Below are positions 41,601 through 53,600 of a DNA stretch of 64,000 nucleotides, piece after piece (position 1 is the first letter of the stretch; each line of letters begins with the position of its first letter). The notes beneath the pieces are model-generated. The model was not told where the DNA came from. It did no database searches and saw only the letters and a program-made list of their open reading frames with translations. The stretch comes from Chiridota heheva (taxonomy: Eukaryota; Echinodermata; Holothuroidea; Apodida; Chiridotidae): NCBI GenBank assembly GCA_020152595.1, contig JAIGNY010004302.1, positions 60,001 through 124,000 of the forward strand, read 5' to 3'. The translations under genes were made by a program, and so were the position numbers.

Positions 41601-44600
41601 CTCCTTCCTTCATCATGCCTCCCTCTACGACCATATTTAATTCTCCTCTTCCACCCCCTCTACTTTGTTTTGTTTCAACCATGCACCTCCCCTCACGATC
41701 ACAGCTTTCTGGCCTTTTGTCTCTAAATTTCTCTCATTCTCCCCCTGTTTCCTTTACTTCCTACCTCTAGAATGATCTGACCTCTCAGGCACAATTTGAC
41801 CTTAGTTGTTGTGGTGCCGTAAAGCCTTCATCAAACAAACAAACTTCCTCCTTCAATGTCACATTTTGTCTCAGTTTGTAAAAAATAATCAATACAATAC
41901 AAGCCTGTGGTTCTTTGCAGATGAAGAAGAGGTCCACGTTTTAACTGACATAATGGCATCTGTGGATGACGAGTTTGAAGATGAGGTTAACACACAGCAG
42001 GCAGCAGCTAAAACAGGTATGCTTCCATAGCATTAAGGTTGCATGTCGTAAATAATGATGAGTCAAGTGTATCAGTGTGTAACAGGTACACTGGAAATCT
42101 TCTTTATTGTTTTGAATTTATGATCAAATTGTTTTGAAGTTAACATAGGATATGTGATGGTTCTAACCACCTCAGTGGGCCTTTCCATCAGTTAAGATTT
42201 TGAAAAATACACCTGGGAAGTCACAAATTTGAATATTTTCTTGATTAGTTAGGGATCAGTTTTAATTCAAAGAACTACTGTACAGTATGACTACTTTGCA
42301 AGTGATTTTTATTGATTGATTTTTTTTATCAATTTTTAGGAAGGAAAAAAAAGGGGGCTGTAAAGGGAACTGTGAAGGCAGCTGTGAAGAAAGTAAAACC
42401 TAAGTCTGCTACAACTGAATGTGCACAAGACAAAACAAACAACAAGACCCCAGCAAAGGAAGAAACAGCTGCCCCTGCACCACCTGAAAAGAAAGCAAGC
42501 GTTACCCCAAAACCAAAGAAAACAACTAAGAAATCCCTGGGTGCAGCAGGGAGGGCTGCAAGTCAACGATCAGCCAAAAAGAAGGTGACAGAGGCAAAGG
42601 AATCTGAGCAGAAAGCTGCGGAGAGTGCCAAAGAGGCGGGAAAGAAAGAGGAAGTGACAGTGCAAGAAACAACTAGCAAAGGTGATTTTGAGCTGATTCT
42701 TGGTAGTACTTAATTAACTCCCAGAATATTATAACAAGTTATATTGGTTTATTACATGTATGTATTTAATGCTGTCTGTGAATTAGGCCAAATCAAAAGA
42801 TACGGTAGCTTTTCCGATTGTTTTCCCCTATTATTTGGGGAAGGGGGAGGGGGGGGGGGATGAGTTCATTCCTCTTAACTAATTGAAAGCTTAACTGGTT
42901 ATAAACTTATAGACTGCTTGTAGACTTAACCTGTCCCCTATACCAGATCTCTTCTCTCCTCAATCTCGGACCTATTTGAAAACAATTCTTTTTCAAACAT
43001 CATCAACTTCCTCCGTAACAACAACCTTTTCCATCACATTTAATCTCCCCCTCCCCCCTCCCGTTCTACACCTAACTTTACACACCCTTTTCTTTTCACC
43101 TAAATTTTTCTCCCACATTCAGCCTTTCCCCTTTATTTCTCTTTAAAACCTTCCATCTCCTCACTATCCTAACTCTTACACCATAATTTATAAACACCAT
43201 AGTTAACACCCTCTTGGCACATTTGACTCTGACAGTCGCAGTGCCGTTAAACATTAACAAACCAAAGCATAACCATAGACTTTATTAATAAGCACAAAAC
43301 TGTATTTGACTTCAATGGCAATATTTATTTACATGATTTGGCTGTTGGGATAATGTAAAAGAATTTGTTATTTGTTATATTCTAAATCTATAGGTAAACT
43401 TGAGGCACAATTTTATTTAGGCTATTTAAAAAAAATGGAAATTGTTTATATTATTTTGTGTGTGGAAAATAAAAATAAAAGTAATACTATTGGCACTTTT
43501 GTCTGATGGTTCATCAGCAACTGAAGAATTTCATATATTTCCTTTTGGATTAACATTTTTTTAAGATGATTGTTATATGATTTTGAATGTGACGTTTGTG
43601 TTTATTGGTTTATGTGCGTGATACTTGCTCTGAAATTATGCCAGACTTTAGGGAATGTACACACGATTGGATTGTAATACAAAAATGGATTATGTATCAA
43701 GAGCATTGTTGAAGTTATCTATACATAAAAAGTTCACTTCTAACTTCCCGATCTCTAGAAGATGCCAAAGAGTTGACGACAAAAAGCGTAGCGGTGGAAG
43801 GCAGCAAACTAGGGACGACAGACGACGTATCAGATGAGAGCGAGGATGACGAACAACAGGAGAACATGGAAGGGTACGACACCAGGAGCGAGGCCAGCAG
43901 CAGCAGTTTTGACAGCCAGTCCTCAATCTCTTCAAATGAGGAGCATGACGAGGAGAAAATGGATACATCTACAGCTCCCAAAACTAAAGGTCAGGATACA
44001 ACGTTTCTACAGCTCCCAAAACTAAAGGTCAGATACATAATGCTGTTTGATATGTTGCTCTAAAGGCCACAATGTTTGCATAGTATTTGCGTTTATAGAT
44101 GTACATAATGCTGTGGTGGATATGTTGTACATCAGCTAAGGCCACAGTCTAAATTGCATCCATAGGGGTACTTAATATTTGGCTGCATAGAAGAAACCTA
44201 AAAAATCATGACCAAGGATTATAGAGTTTTGAAGAAATATGCAAAAAACAACACAATTTGAGGTTTTGCCAGCCTACTACTAAGTAACCCCTATAATTGT
44301 AAGTTTCATTGTGGCCTATTAGAGACATGTTTGTACTTGTTTCTTTTTAATTTTCCTTTAAAATTTCAGTAATGCACTGATAAGCTTTTTTAAGGCTGTT
44401 TTTTTATTGGTGTTTTTGGTGTTTTTTGCTATCATTTTATGAAGGGAATTAAGGTGCACTTAAATGGGTAGGTGGGGTGTGAATTATGATGCATAGTATG
44501 GTATCATATGGTTTTTACAGTAGGTTTGCAAATACTGCCACTTAGTGGGATATGAATATTCAAAGGATCTGTGCCTAAAGGTAAAAAACATGTTGATATA

Positions 44601-47600
44601 TTTTTTTATATGTTTGACGCAAAGAATGATATAAGTTTTAGAACTGGTGAAAAAACAGGGGTAAGTACTAAGGGAGTACGATTTAGGTGGGGCTTATTTG
44701 CAGGGCCACCCTGCGAAATGTATTACATGCACGTCTTATTTGCAGGGCAGCCCTGCGAATTGTGTTATACGTACGTCTTATCGAATTGTATTACATGTAT
44801 GTCATATTCACAGGGCAGCCCTGCAAATTGTATCACACATACTTCTTATTCACAGGGCATCCGAACAAATTGTATAACACATTTCTTATTCTTATTTTGA
44901 GCAGAAAATATTACAAATTTAGAATTTTGTCAGTATTAAGTTGCACTCCCCCCCCCCTTCCTGGTAGATAAAGGTTTATGTCTTATGTCAGCAATGGGTG
45001 CAGGCCTACTGAGGTGTGGGGAACTTACCCCGACCTTAGGGGGCCCACACAGGCCCATATACGCTTAATGACCATTTAAAAAAACAATTGTTTTTAGATA
45101 TTTGAGTCCCAAAGCGTGACTTGTCTGAAGTCCACACATTTCTTAGATTGTCGGTGGCCCTGCAAGGCCATGAGAAGGCAATTAAGTCCATGACCGTTAC
45201 TGCTCTGCAGAAAACTCCGTACTACTGGGAAATTTGCAGGACTGCCCTGTGAATGACCACAACGGATGGTTTAACAATGAAGTGAATCTTTTTCAAAAAA
45301 GCAAAACAAGATTTAACATTCTAAGCTCTCTCAAGATTCATAACACAATCTCTCGAAAATCATTTTTTTGAAAATTGAAACTGAACGAAGTCCTCCATTT
45401 CATTGTGCCTTTTGTATTTTGAAGTGTAGTTTAAGTAATTAAATTTTTCTTTGAAAAAATATGTTAATAAACTTGGAAATATTTCTGGAAAAAGTGTACT
45501 TAACGTGCTTTAACTGGCAAGAGGTTTGATATATTATTCTAGTAGTTGAAGGGGTTAACAGTAGAGCTGTGACCGTTTAGCATGTACTCGCTACACGCTC
45601 GCAAATCTTGTAAACGTTTACTAAATACTTCATTGCGAGTAATCGTTTTTCATACATTATAGGCCTAGTGTCTTGCCGTTGAAAATCAGTATTCATGATT
45701 CAAATCACACACACATTCGGCTGACAAAATTCCAATCAATGATTTTTACAAACTGTAAACCCGATTAGCATAATCTTTTTTAAATGTACGAATCACAAAT
45801 GCGCAGTAATCACCAATGAAATATTACAATCGCCGAGAACAAGTAACAATAAAAAATCGCGAATTAAACAGTGAAACTAACAATAGGCCTAACGTTAAAC
45901 TAAGGCTTTAAATCCCATGCAATCAGGCCGTTTTTCATCGACCAAAAAACACTTGATGACAATCAGTACATTAAAATAAAAATGATAAGTCAAATAAATT
46001 TTGCAAGAAAGAAAAATATTGCATAATAAATAAAAGAAAAGGTTTTAACAAAGCTGAAATTCTGCATGCTTTGCAATGACCATTTTTTGAAAATAATTTC
46101 AGAACTTCCTGGTGGTGGTGGCGTAGTTTTGAAAGAAAAATGCCTCAGTATGCAAGATTTTAATGCACGAGCGAATGGACAAACAAGTTCTGGATGTTGA
46201 ATTTAAATGACATTGAAAGGAAATTATCTGTTCTTTCTAAACTGAATTTCCATGCATATTTGCCATAAAAATGATAATTTGTACTTAGAAGTAAACTTTT
46301 ATGATTTTGAAAGCAAAACTGGTCTAATGGGCAATGCAGCTCACTTTTCTACCATTTTCTCCTGGCAAGTATTTTTGGTTTGATACTAATTCGCTTTTTT
46401 CCACGTTTACTAAAGTAGTTGACAGCTCTAGTTAACAGGGAACAAATGGTAGAGAAGTGATTTTGGTACCATTGGAAGCAAAACAAAATTGTAGAATAAC
46501 AAATCCTTAGTTTTGAGAGGCATTTAAAGTATTTGTCACTTTTGCATACAGGTTTCAAGGTCACTCAAATTTTATATTAGTGGATATTCATATATTTGTT
46601 ATTGCAAAGTTATCACATATTTCTCCTTCCTCAAAAGATGAAGAACATGCATCTGCAGAGGAGTCATCAGAGAAGAAGGATAAGAGGAAGCGAAACCACT
46701 CCCCCATCGTCTACGAAAAAGAGAACTCTGAAAAGGAGGAGAAGGAAAGTGAGTTCGATGATATATTAATCTTAGTAGGAATTTATATAGCACTGTTAGT
46801 ATCAAAATGATAATCATCAGTGCTGTACATACACAGGAATTATACATATATAAATACACACATATACATAAATATACACAAAGGTGGCATAACGGTGAAA
46901 TTAACCCTTAAATACCTAGACCAAGCGTGTCATGCTCGATTGGGGACATACTTTTTCAAAAAATATTGTTCTTTGTCAAATAGGCCCACAGCAGTGATCT
47001 TGGTATCCTTGAAAGAGCTATGATAATTCTTTAAGAAATTATAACTTTTTGATGAAGGTTATGTTAAAGAATTTTGCAAAAAAATTGATTGGAAAAGAGA
47101 ATTTTAAGAATGCACAAAATTTAATGGAAACACTTTTTTTCAAAAGTTTCCTTGCCATACTTCTAGACCTAGCTTTTGCTTGAAAAGTTGTGAACAACCA
47201 TCAAAGTATCCAATTCCGGTCAAATTTTGATCAAAGTATCCAATTCCGGTCAAATTTTGACTGCTGTTACCATTATTATCTTTTTTTGCAATATTTGTGC
47301 CAAATTTGATGATTTTTAGCCTTTTAGAGATTAAATTTTTAAAAGATTGTAAGTTCTGATCGCAATACACCTATCATATGCAAAATATATCTTAAGAAAG
47401 GCCAAGCCATGTACTTTCAATTGATATCAAAAAGAGCAAGTACCCCCTCTCTAATCACATTTCATTTAGGTAATGATGAAGCTCTTTCTTTCACCGTTAG
47501 TCACTTTGGTCTAGTGGCAAATCTCTGTGCATAGCACACGGATGGCCCGCGTTCAATCTCGCACCAGACGCATGACTTTAGCTTTTCCGTTTATAATTAC

Positions 47601-50600
47601 AGCGGTGATTTTTTGTGTGTTTATTTTCATTATTGGGGTATGTTATGCTTTGAGAAAAAAGTTACGCTGGTATTAATGGAGAGGAAATCTTACAAACAAT
47701 CTAAATATGTAAGCATCTACAGATACCCCAACCTCCGCATCCTTACCCTCCAAAATGCCAGGAAAGCCTCTGACGGCTCCTCTATTTATGTCAGAAATGT
47801 TATTTCCTCGAGCCCCATCCCTATACAGTCTGACCTTCAGACTACTTGCCGTCTCGCGACCTTACACAAAACCATCACCTTTTGCAACATTTACATCCCC
47901 CAACCCCCCAACTCCCCCTTACTCTCCTCTCACCTTGATGACCTCATCTCCCAACTTCCCAAGCCCTTCATCCTGACTGGTGATTTCAATGCACACAACC
48001 CCCTTTGGGGTTCCTCTACCTCTACTGTCAGAGGAAACGCATCAAAAATCTTCTGAATCACCACAACCTTTGCATCCTTAACAACAGCTACCCCACTTAC
48101 TTACACCCAGGTGCTGGCGCTTTCACCAACCTTGATCTTTCCATCTGTGACCCCTCCCTCTTTGTTGACTTCTCGGACTGGAGGGTTCACCCTTAACTTT
48201 GCAGGAGTGACCCATTTCCCCATCTTCATCTCCACCCCAACCACCTGGTCTCACCCCTTCCCAACCAACTGGAGATTCCAGCATGCAGACTGGGCCTCTA
48301 CTCCACCCTGTGCAATGTCTCCATCACTAACGACATCCTCTCCAATCACCCCATCTCTCCACCTAATTACACTACCCTCACTTACACCTTCATCCCACAG
48401 AACTTTAAACCCTGGTTCACCACTGACTGCAAAAAAGCCATCTCCCTCAAGAACAAAGCCCTCCGTCTTTTTAAAACACACCCCATAACCTTGACAACTT
48501 TCGCATTCTCAGAGCCAAATCCAGCAAGACTATTAAACTCAGCAAAATGTTCTCCTGGGAACCTATGTCACGTCCCTGGATCTCCAGACCTCCCCCTCCA
48601 AGGTCTGGAATATGATCTCTAACCTCAAAGGGAAAAGCTCCTTCAACAACATCTCTCACCTCATCCATAACAACACCAAAATCAGAGACCTCAAAGGCAT
48701 TACCAACTGCCTAGCCTCCACTTTCGCCAATACCTCCTCAAATGACAATCCTTTTTACCCTTTCCGAAACCAGAAAATCGAGGCTGAAAAGAACCCTCTT
48801 CAAGTTCTAGTCCAACAATCAGGAAAACTACAATCTCCCATTCACCTACTCCAAGCTCTCCTCCGCCCTCAAAAATTCTGGGTCCTCATCTCAAGGCCCT
48901 GACGGCATCCAGTACAATCTACTCAAAAATCTTCCGAGGAGAAATACTCTTCAAGATTTACAATAACCTGTGGTCCTCAAACTCTTTCCCAACACCTGGA
49001 GAGAGACCATCATCACCCCAATCTCCAAAACTAACAAAGACAGATCCAACCCAAAAAACTACAGACCCATTGCTCTTACCTCCTGCCTCTGTAAGATCAT
49101 GGAATGTATGGTCAACTACAGGCTCTGCTGGTACCTCGAGAGGAACTCCATCCTTTCCCTCACTCAAAATAGTTTCAGGCAAACCAAAACTGCCTGGACC
49201 ACATCCTCAAACTTAGACACCTTCATCTGTGAAGCCTTCGTCAGAAATCATTGCGCCATCTCAATCTTCTTCGACATCGAAAAGGCCTTTGACACCACTT
49301 GGTGGTATGGTGTTCTCAGAGACCTTCACAACTCCAGCCTTTAGAGGCCTCCTACCCACCTTTATCCAGAACTTCCTCCACTCCCGCCACTTCAGAGTTC
49401 GCATCGGAAACACCTACTTTCAAAGGTACACCCAACATCTGGGTGTCTCCCAAGGCAGCATTCTCTCCCCCACTCTCTTCCTTAAAATTAATAGCATCAC
49501 CAAAAGTTTCACCCCCAACATCAAAAGTTCCCTCTATGTCGACGATTTCACTATCTACTCATCCTTTCCATGGTCCATACTCTCCAAAATAACCTACAAT
49601 GTTGTCTGGCTCACTGGAGTGACTTCAACAGTTTCAACTTTTCAAAAGACAAAACTGTTCTTATCCATTTTACCAACAACAACTCCTTCCACCTCCTCCC
49701 CAATCTCCGTCTAAAAGATTCCATAATCCCTAGTAAAGACACTTCTTCCTTTCATGGAATCACTCTCGACTCCACAAACTTTCCTATCACCCCCACATCA
49801 ACACCCATAAAACCAAATGCCACAAAACACACAAATCTCCTCAATCTCCTCCAAGCACTGACTGGGGGGGGGCAAATCATCTCACCCTGCTCACCTTATA
49901 CTGCTACCTCCTCAGATGCAGGCTGGATTATGGCAATTTCATGTTATCCTTTACCCACAAATTTGGTTTGAAACACCTGGAGGTCACTGAGAACACGGCC
50001 TTAAGGCTTTGTCTTGGTGCCACTCACACATTTCCTATCACCAGTCTTCACGTCGAAGCTAACGAACTCCCCTTTGACCTCCGGTGCATGAAGGCTGGCC
50101 TTTCCTTTGCTCTCCGCATCCTCTGATCCACGAAACCCTTGCTTCCATTTCATCCACTCTCCCTCCACCAACCTCTTTAATATCAACAAATGAATCCCCC
50201 CACCTTTCAGGATCAGGATGCACTCCCACTTCTCCAAAGCCAGCATCAACATTTTCTTGATTGCCAGACACACCAACCCACCTACATTCACCTGGACTAT
50301 CCCCCCCCCCCCCCCTTCCCCCTTCAAGGTTTTCCTTGGTCTTTCTTCCCTCACGAAAGCTTTCCACAACCCAGCCTTCTTTCACTCTAAATACTGTCAT
50401 CGCAGTAAACATTTCCACGACTACTCCTTCCTCTGCACCTACGGCTCCACACGGGAAGGCTCCTCTGCAGCTGCCTCGTCTGTCCTGGCCTCACCCTCTC
50501 CTCAAGGTTATCCGACGGCACCTCTATCTACTCTGCCGAGGCGAAAGCCATCCTCCTGGCCTTAAACTTTATAGAACTCTCTTTCCGCTTCATTTCGTCA

Positions 50601-53600
50601 TTTTATCTGACTCTTAATCTGTCCTCACAGGCATCCTCAACATGCTCTGGCCCAACCCTCTCATTCTACAAATCCTCAACAAACTCCACACTCTTTCCCT
50701 CCCTTGGAAAGAAAATTATCTTTTTTCTGGATTCCCAGCCATGTTGGCATCCCTGGCAACGAGAGAGCCGACAAAACTGCCATCAAAGCTCTGTCAAATA
50801 ACATCTCTCCTTTTACTATTCCACACTAAGACCTCGATCTCCAACTACATCAAGAAAACCTGGCAAAACTCCTGAAATCACGAAACCAGTAATAAACTTC
50901 ACATCATCAAACCCAAAGTTGGGACCAACACCCCTCTGCATAGTCGTAAATGCAGGGAAGACATTGTTGTCACCTGCATTCGCCTTGGCCACTCCTCTCT
51001 TACTCACTCCCATCTCTTATCCAGCTCCCCTGCCCCACTTGCAACATCGATCTCTCCATCAAGCATATTTTCTTAACCTGTCCCCGATAACAGAACTCCA
51101 GATCTCTTCTCTCCTCACTCTTCTGAATCTCGGACTTATTCGAAAATCAATTCTTCCTCAAACATCATCAACTTCCTCTGCAACAACAACCTCTTCCACC
51201 ACATATAATCTCCTCCCTTTCTACACCTAACCTTACTCACCCCTTTCTACACCTAACCTTACTTACCCCTTTCTACACCTAACCTTACTCACCCCTTTCT
51301 ACACCTAACCTTACTCACCCCTATCTTTTCACCTAAATTTGTCTCCCACATTTATTCAGTCTTTCCCCTTTATCTCCCTTAGAGACCTTCCATCCCCACT
51401 ATCCTAACTCTTACACCATTATTTATTAACACCCTCTTGGCACATTTGACTCTGACTGTCGCGGTGCCGTTAAACATCAACAAACCAAACATAAAAAAAT
51501 CCTCATTTTTCATTTTTCTCAAGAAAAAATAAAAGCTCAAAAACATTGGCCTAATTTGGCCTAAAATGAGCAAATATCAATATTTTGTGGATATTTTTTT
51601 ATTTCGACTTTTTTTATTGAAAAATTGATTTGTTTTATCATTCATATAAAACTAAATTTGTAGTGGTAGAAAACGAAAGAAAAGGTGTGAAAATTAACTT
51701 AATTTTAAACCCCTTTAAGGGTTAAAAACATAGCACAAATTAAATAAGTACATATTGAAACCTTTTTTTTTCAATTAACTTATTATGGTTGCATTTCTTT
51801 GATTTAGTGGTAGCGAATTCTAAAGAAATTTGGCAGCATGGTAGTCCTCGTTTCCCAACCCCCTCTCTCTACTTTTTTTTTACCCATGCACCTCCTCTCT
51901 TGATCCCAGCTTTGTGGCATTTAGTTCCTGTGTTTCTCTTAATCTCCCGGTTTTTTCCTTCCTACCTCTGAAATGATCTAGCCTCTCAGGCACAATTTGA
52001 CCCTAGCTGTCGTGGTGCCATTAAGTCCTCTTCAAACAAACAAACATGGTAGAATGATGGGGGTCCTGTTGTTGTGGACTTCGTGTGTGGTATTTTATAT
52101 TTGTTTTCATTTGTTGATCTGAAGTTTTTAGAGGGGTTATCTTTTATCAATAGGCCATTAATTATAATACAAGATAGTGGCAAACCAACTCTAGCTTTGT
52201 ATGTAAGTAATATAATTTTCCAGGTAATTCTATGTTAGACCTTGAGCCAGTGCAAATCTTTAAAAATGGGTGTTCTAATGATCCATCACCATCATGGGAT
52301 GTAACAAATGCATGACTTAATTTAACAAGGGCATTTTCATTTACATAACATTTTATTTTGTTTATAGAGCTGTACAATAGCTTTTAAACAAATGTCAATA
52401 ATTTGAAGACCCATCGAAAGATTTTTTTTTTATGTAAAGATACAAATGTTAATTACTTGCTATGGTGAGAGATATTTGGGCTCATTACTAGTCTTCATGA
52501 TGTCACAACTAATCTTGATTTCAGTCATTTAACAAATGAGAGAGATCCATCAAAGATTTTTTTATTAAAAGATAAAAATGTTAATTAGTTGTTATGGTGA
52601 GAGATATTTGGGTCCATTACCAGTCTTTATGATGTCACAACTAATCTTGATGTCAGTCATTTCACAAATGAGACTTGAATATCTCTACTTATGATAATTT
52701 TTATAAGATATTAAAATGGCTTCTTCACCATACTATTTTGTGCCAAGTCCTCTTTTATGTAAGTTTACCTTGCTTGACCACTGAACTTACCCTTTCATCT
52801 TCTGGCCTTGCTCACTATCTTACATAAATTAATCACTTTTTGCCAGATTTGGCAAAGCAAATTATGAAAATAACAAACAGAAATAAATCTTCTTTTTTAC
52901 ATTCAGTCACAGACGATACAGAGATGGGAGACCTGAATGAATTCCAGAAAGGTGAGACAAAATCACGTGAGTTTTATGGTCAGGTTTATTTAAAGATAAA
53001 AATGTTACATTTATTTTTGGCAATCTATTCAAGTTTGCTAGTTTCATAAACAGGTTGCATAATTCATCCAGTTGTTTTTTTCTGCATTTATGGCAGAATG
53101 GATAGGGAAAGGAATGTCTGTCTGCAGTCCTTATCTTTCAGTTAATAATTTTGTTTTTTGAATTTTGTCCAAGTTACTTTTCCTTTATCAATATTTGAAT
53201 AGATAACCAGTACAGTTGAACAATGTGACCCAACAGATTGTAATAGTAGTTTTGTTTTGTTTGGAACTATGCCAATATAACAAGACAATTTTTTAAAAGT
53301 ATAATATTTATTTGTGTATGAATATTTGTACTAAATAGTAAAGGTCTAGAGTCATGAGTTGATCATCCCAAGATGATTTTCTGTTATAACTTGTCCTCTA
53401 TGTCTCAATGGTTTGGATATGCAGTATCCTGTGTTAAGCATAACAGATGTAGATACATCAGAAGTTGAAGGATCTATACCACGAAAGGAGAATACTGATA
53501 AGATATAGGTCACATGGTATTAACTCTGCAAGTAGTTTTGTACTGTTACTAATATTTTTGACCTCTGTGGTCTATCAGTCATAGTATCATCTTGCCAAGC

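Noticed and set aside
40532..41770. 412-codon open frame, the longest in the window
   Set aside because: It is an off-frame shadow of the retrotransposon RNase H region: the neighbouring frame reads YTDGSK, FSDSK and GNDRAD in order, while this one is Ser/Pro/Leu-rich with no motif.
43690..43981. Minus-strand frames of 88-92 codons
   Set aside because: They are antisense shadows of YTHDC1 exon 4, whose plus-strand frame and splice sites fit the family.
47502..47568. Functional tRNA gene
   Set aside because: Stems pair poorly and the B box is degenerate (gcgttcaatct).
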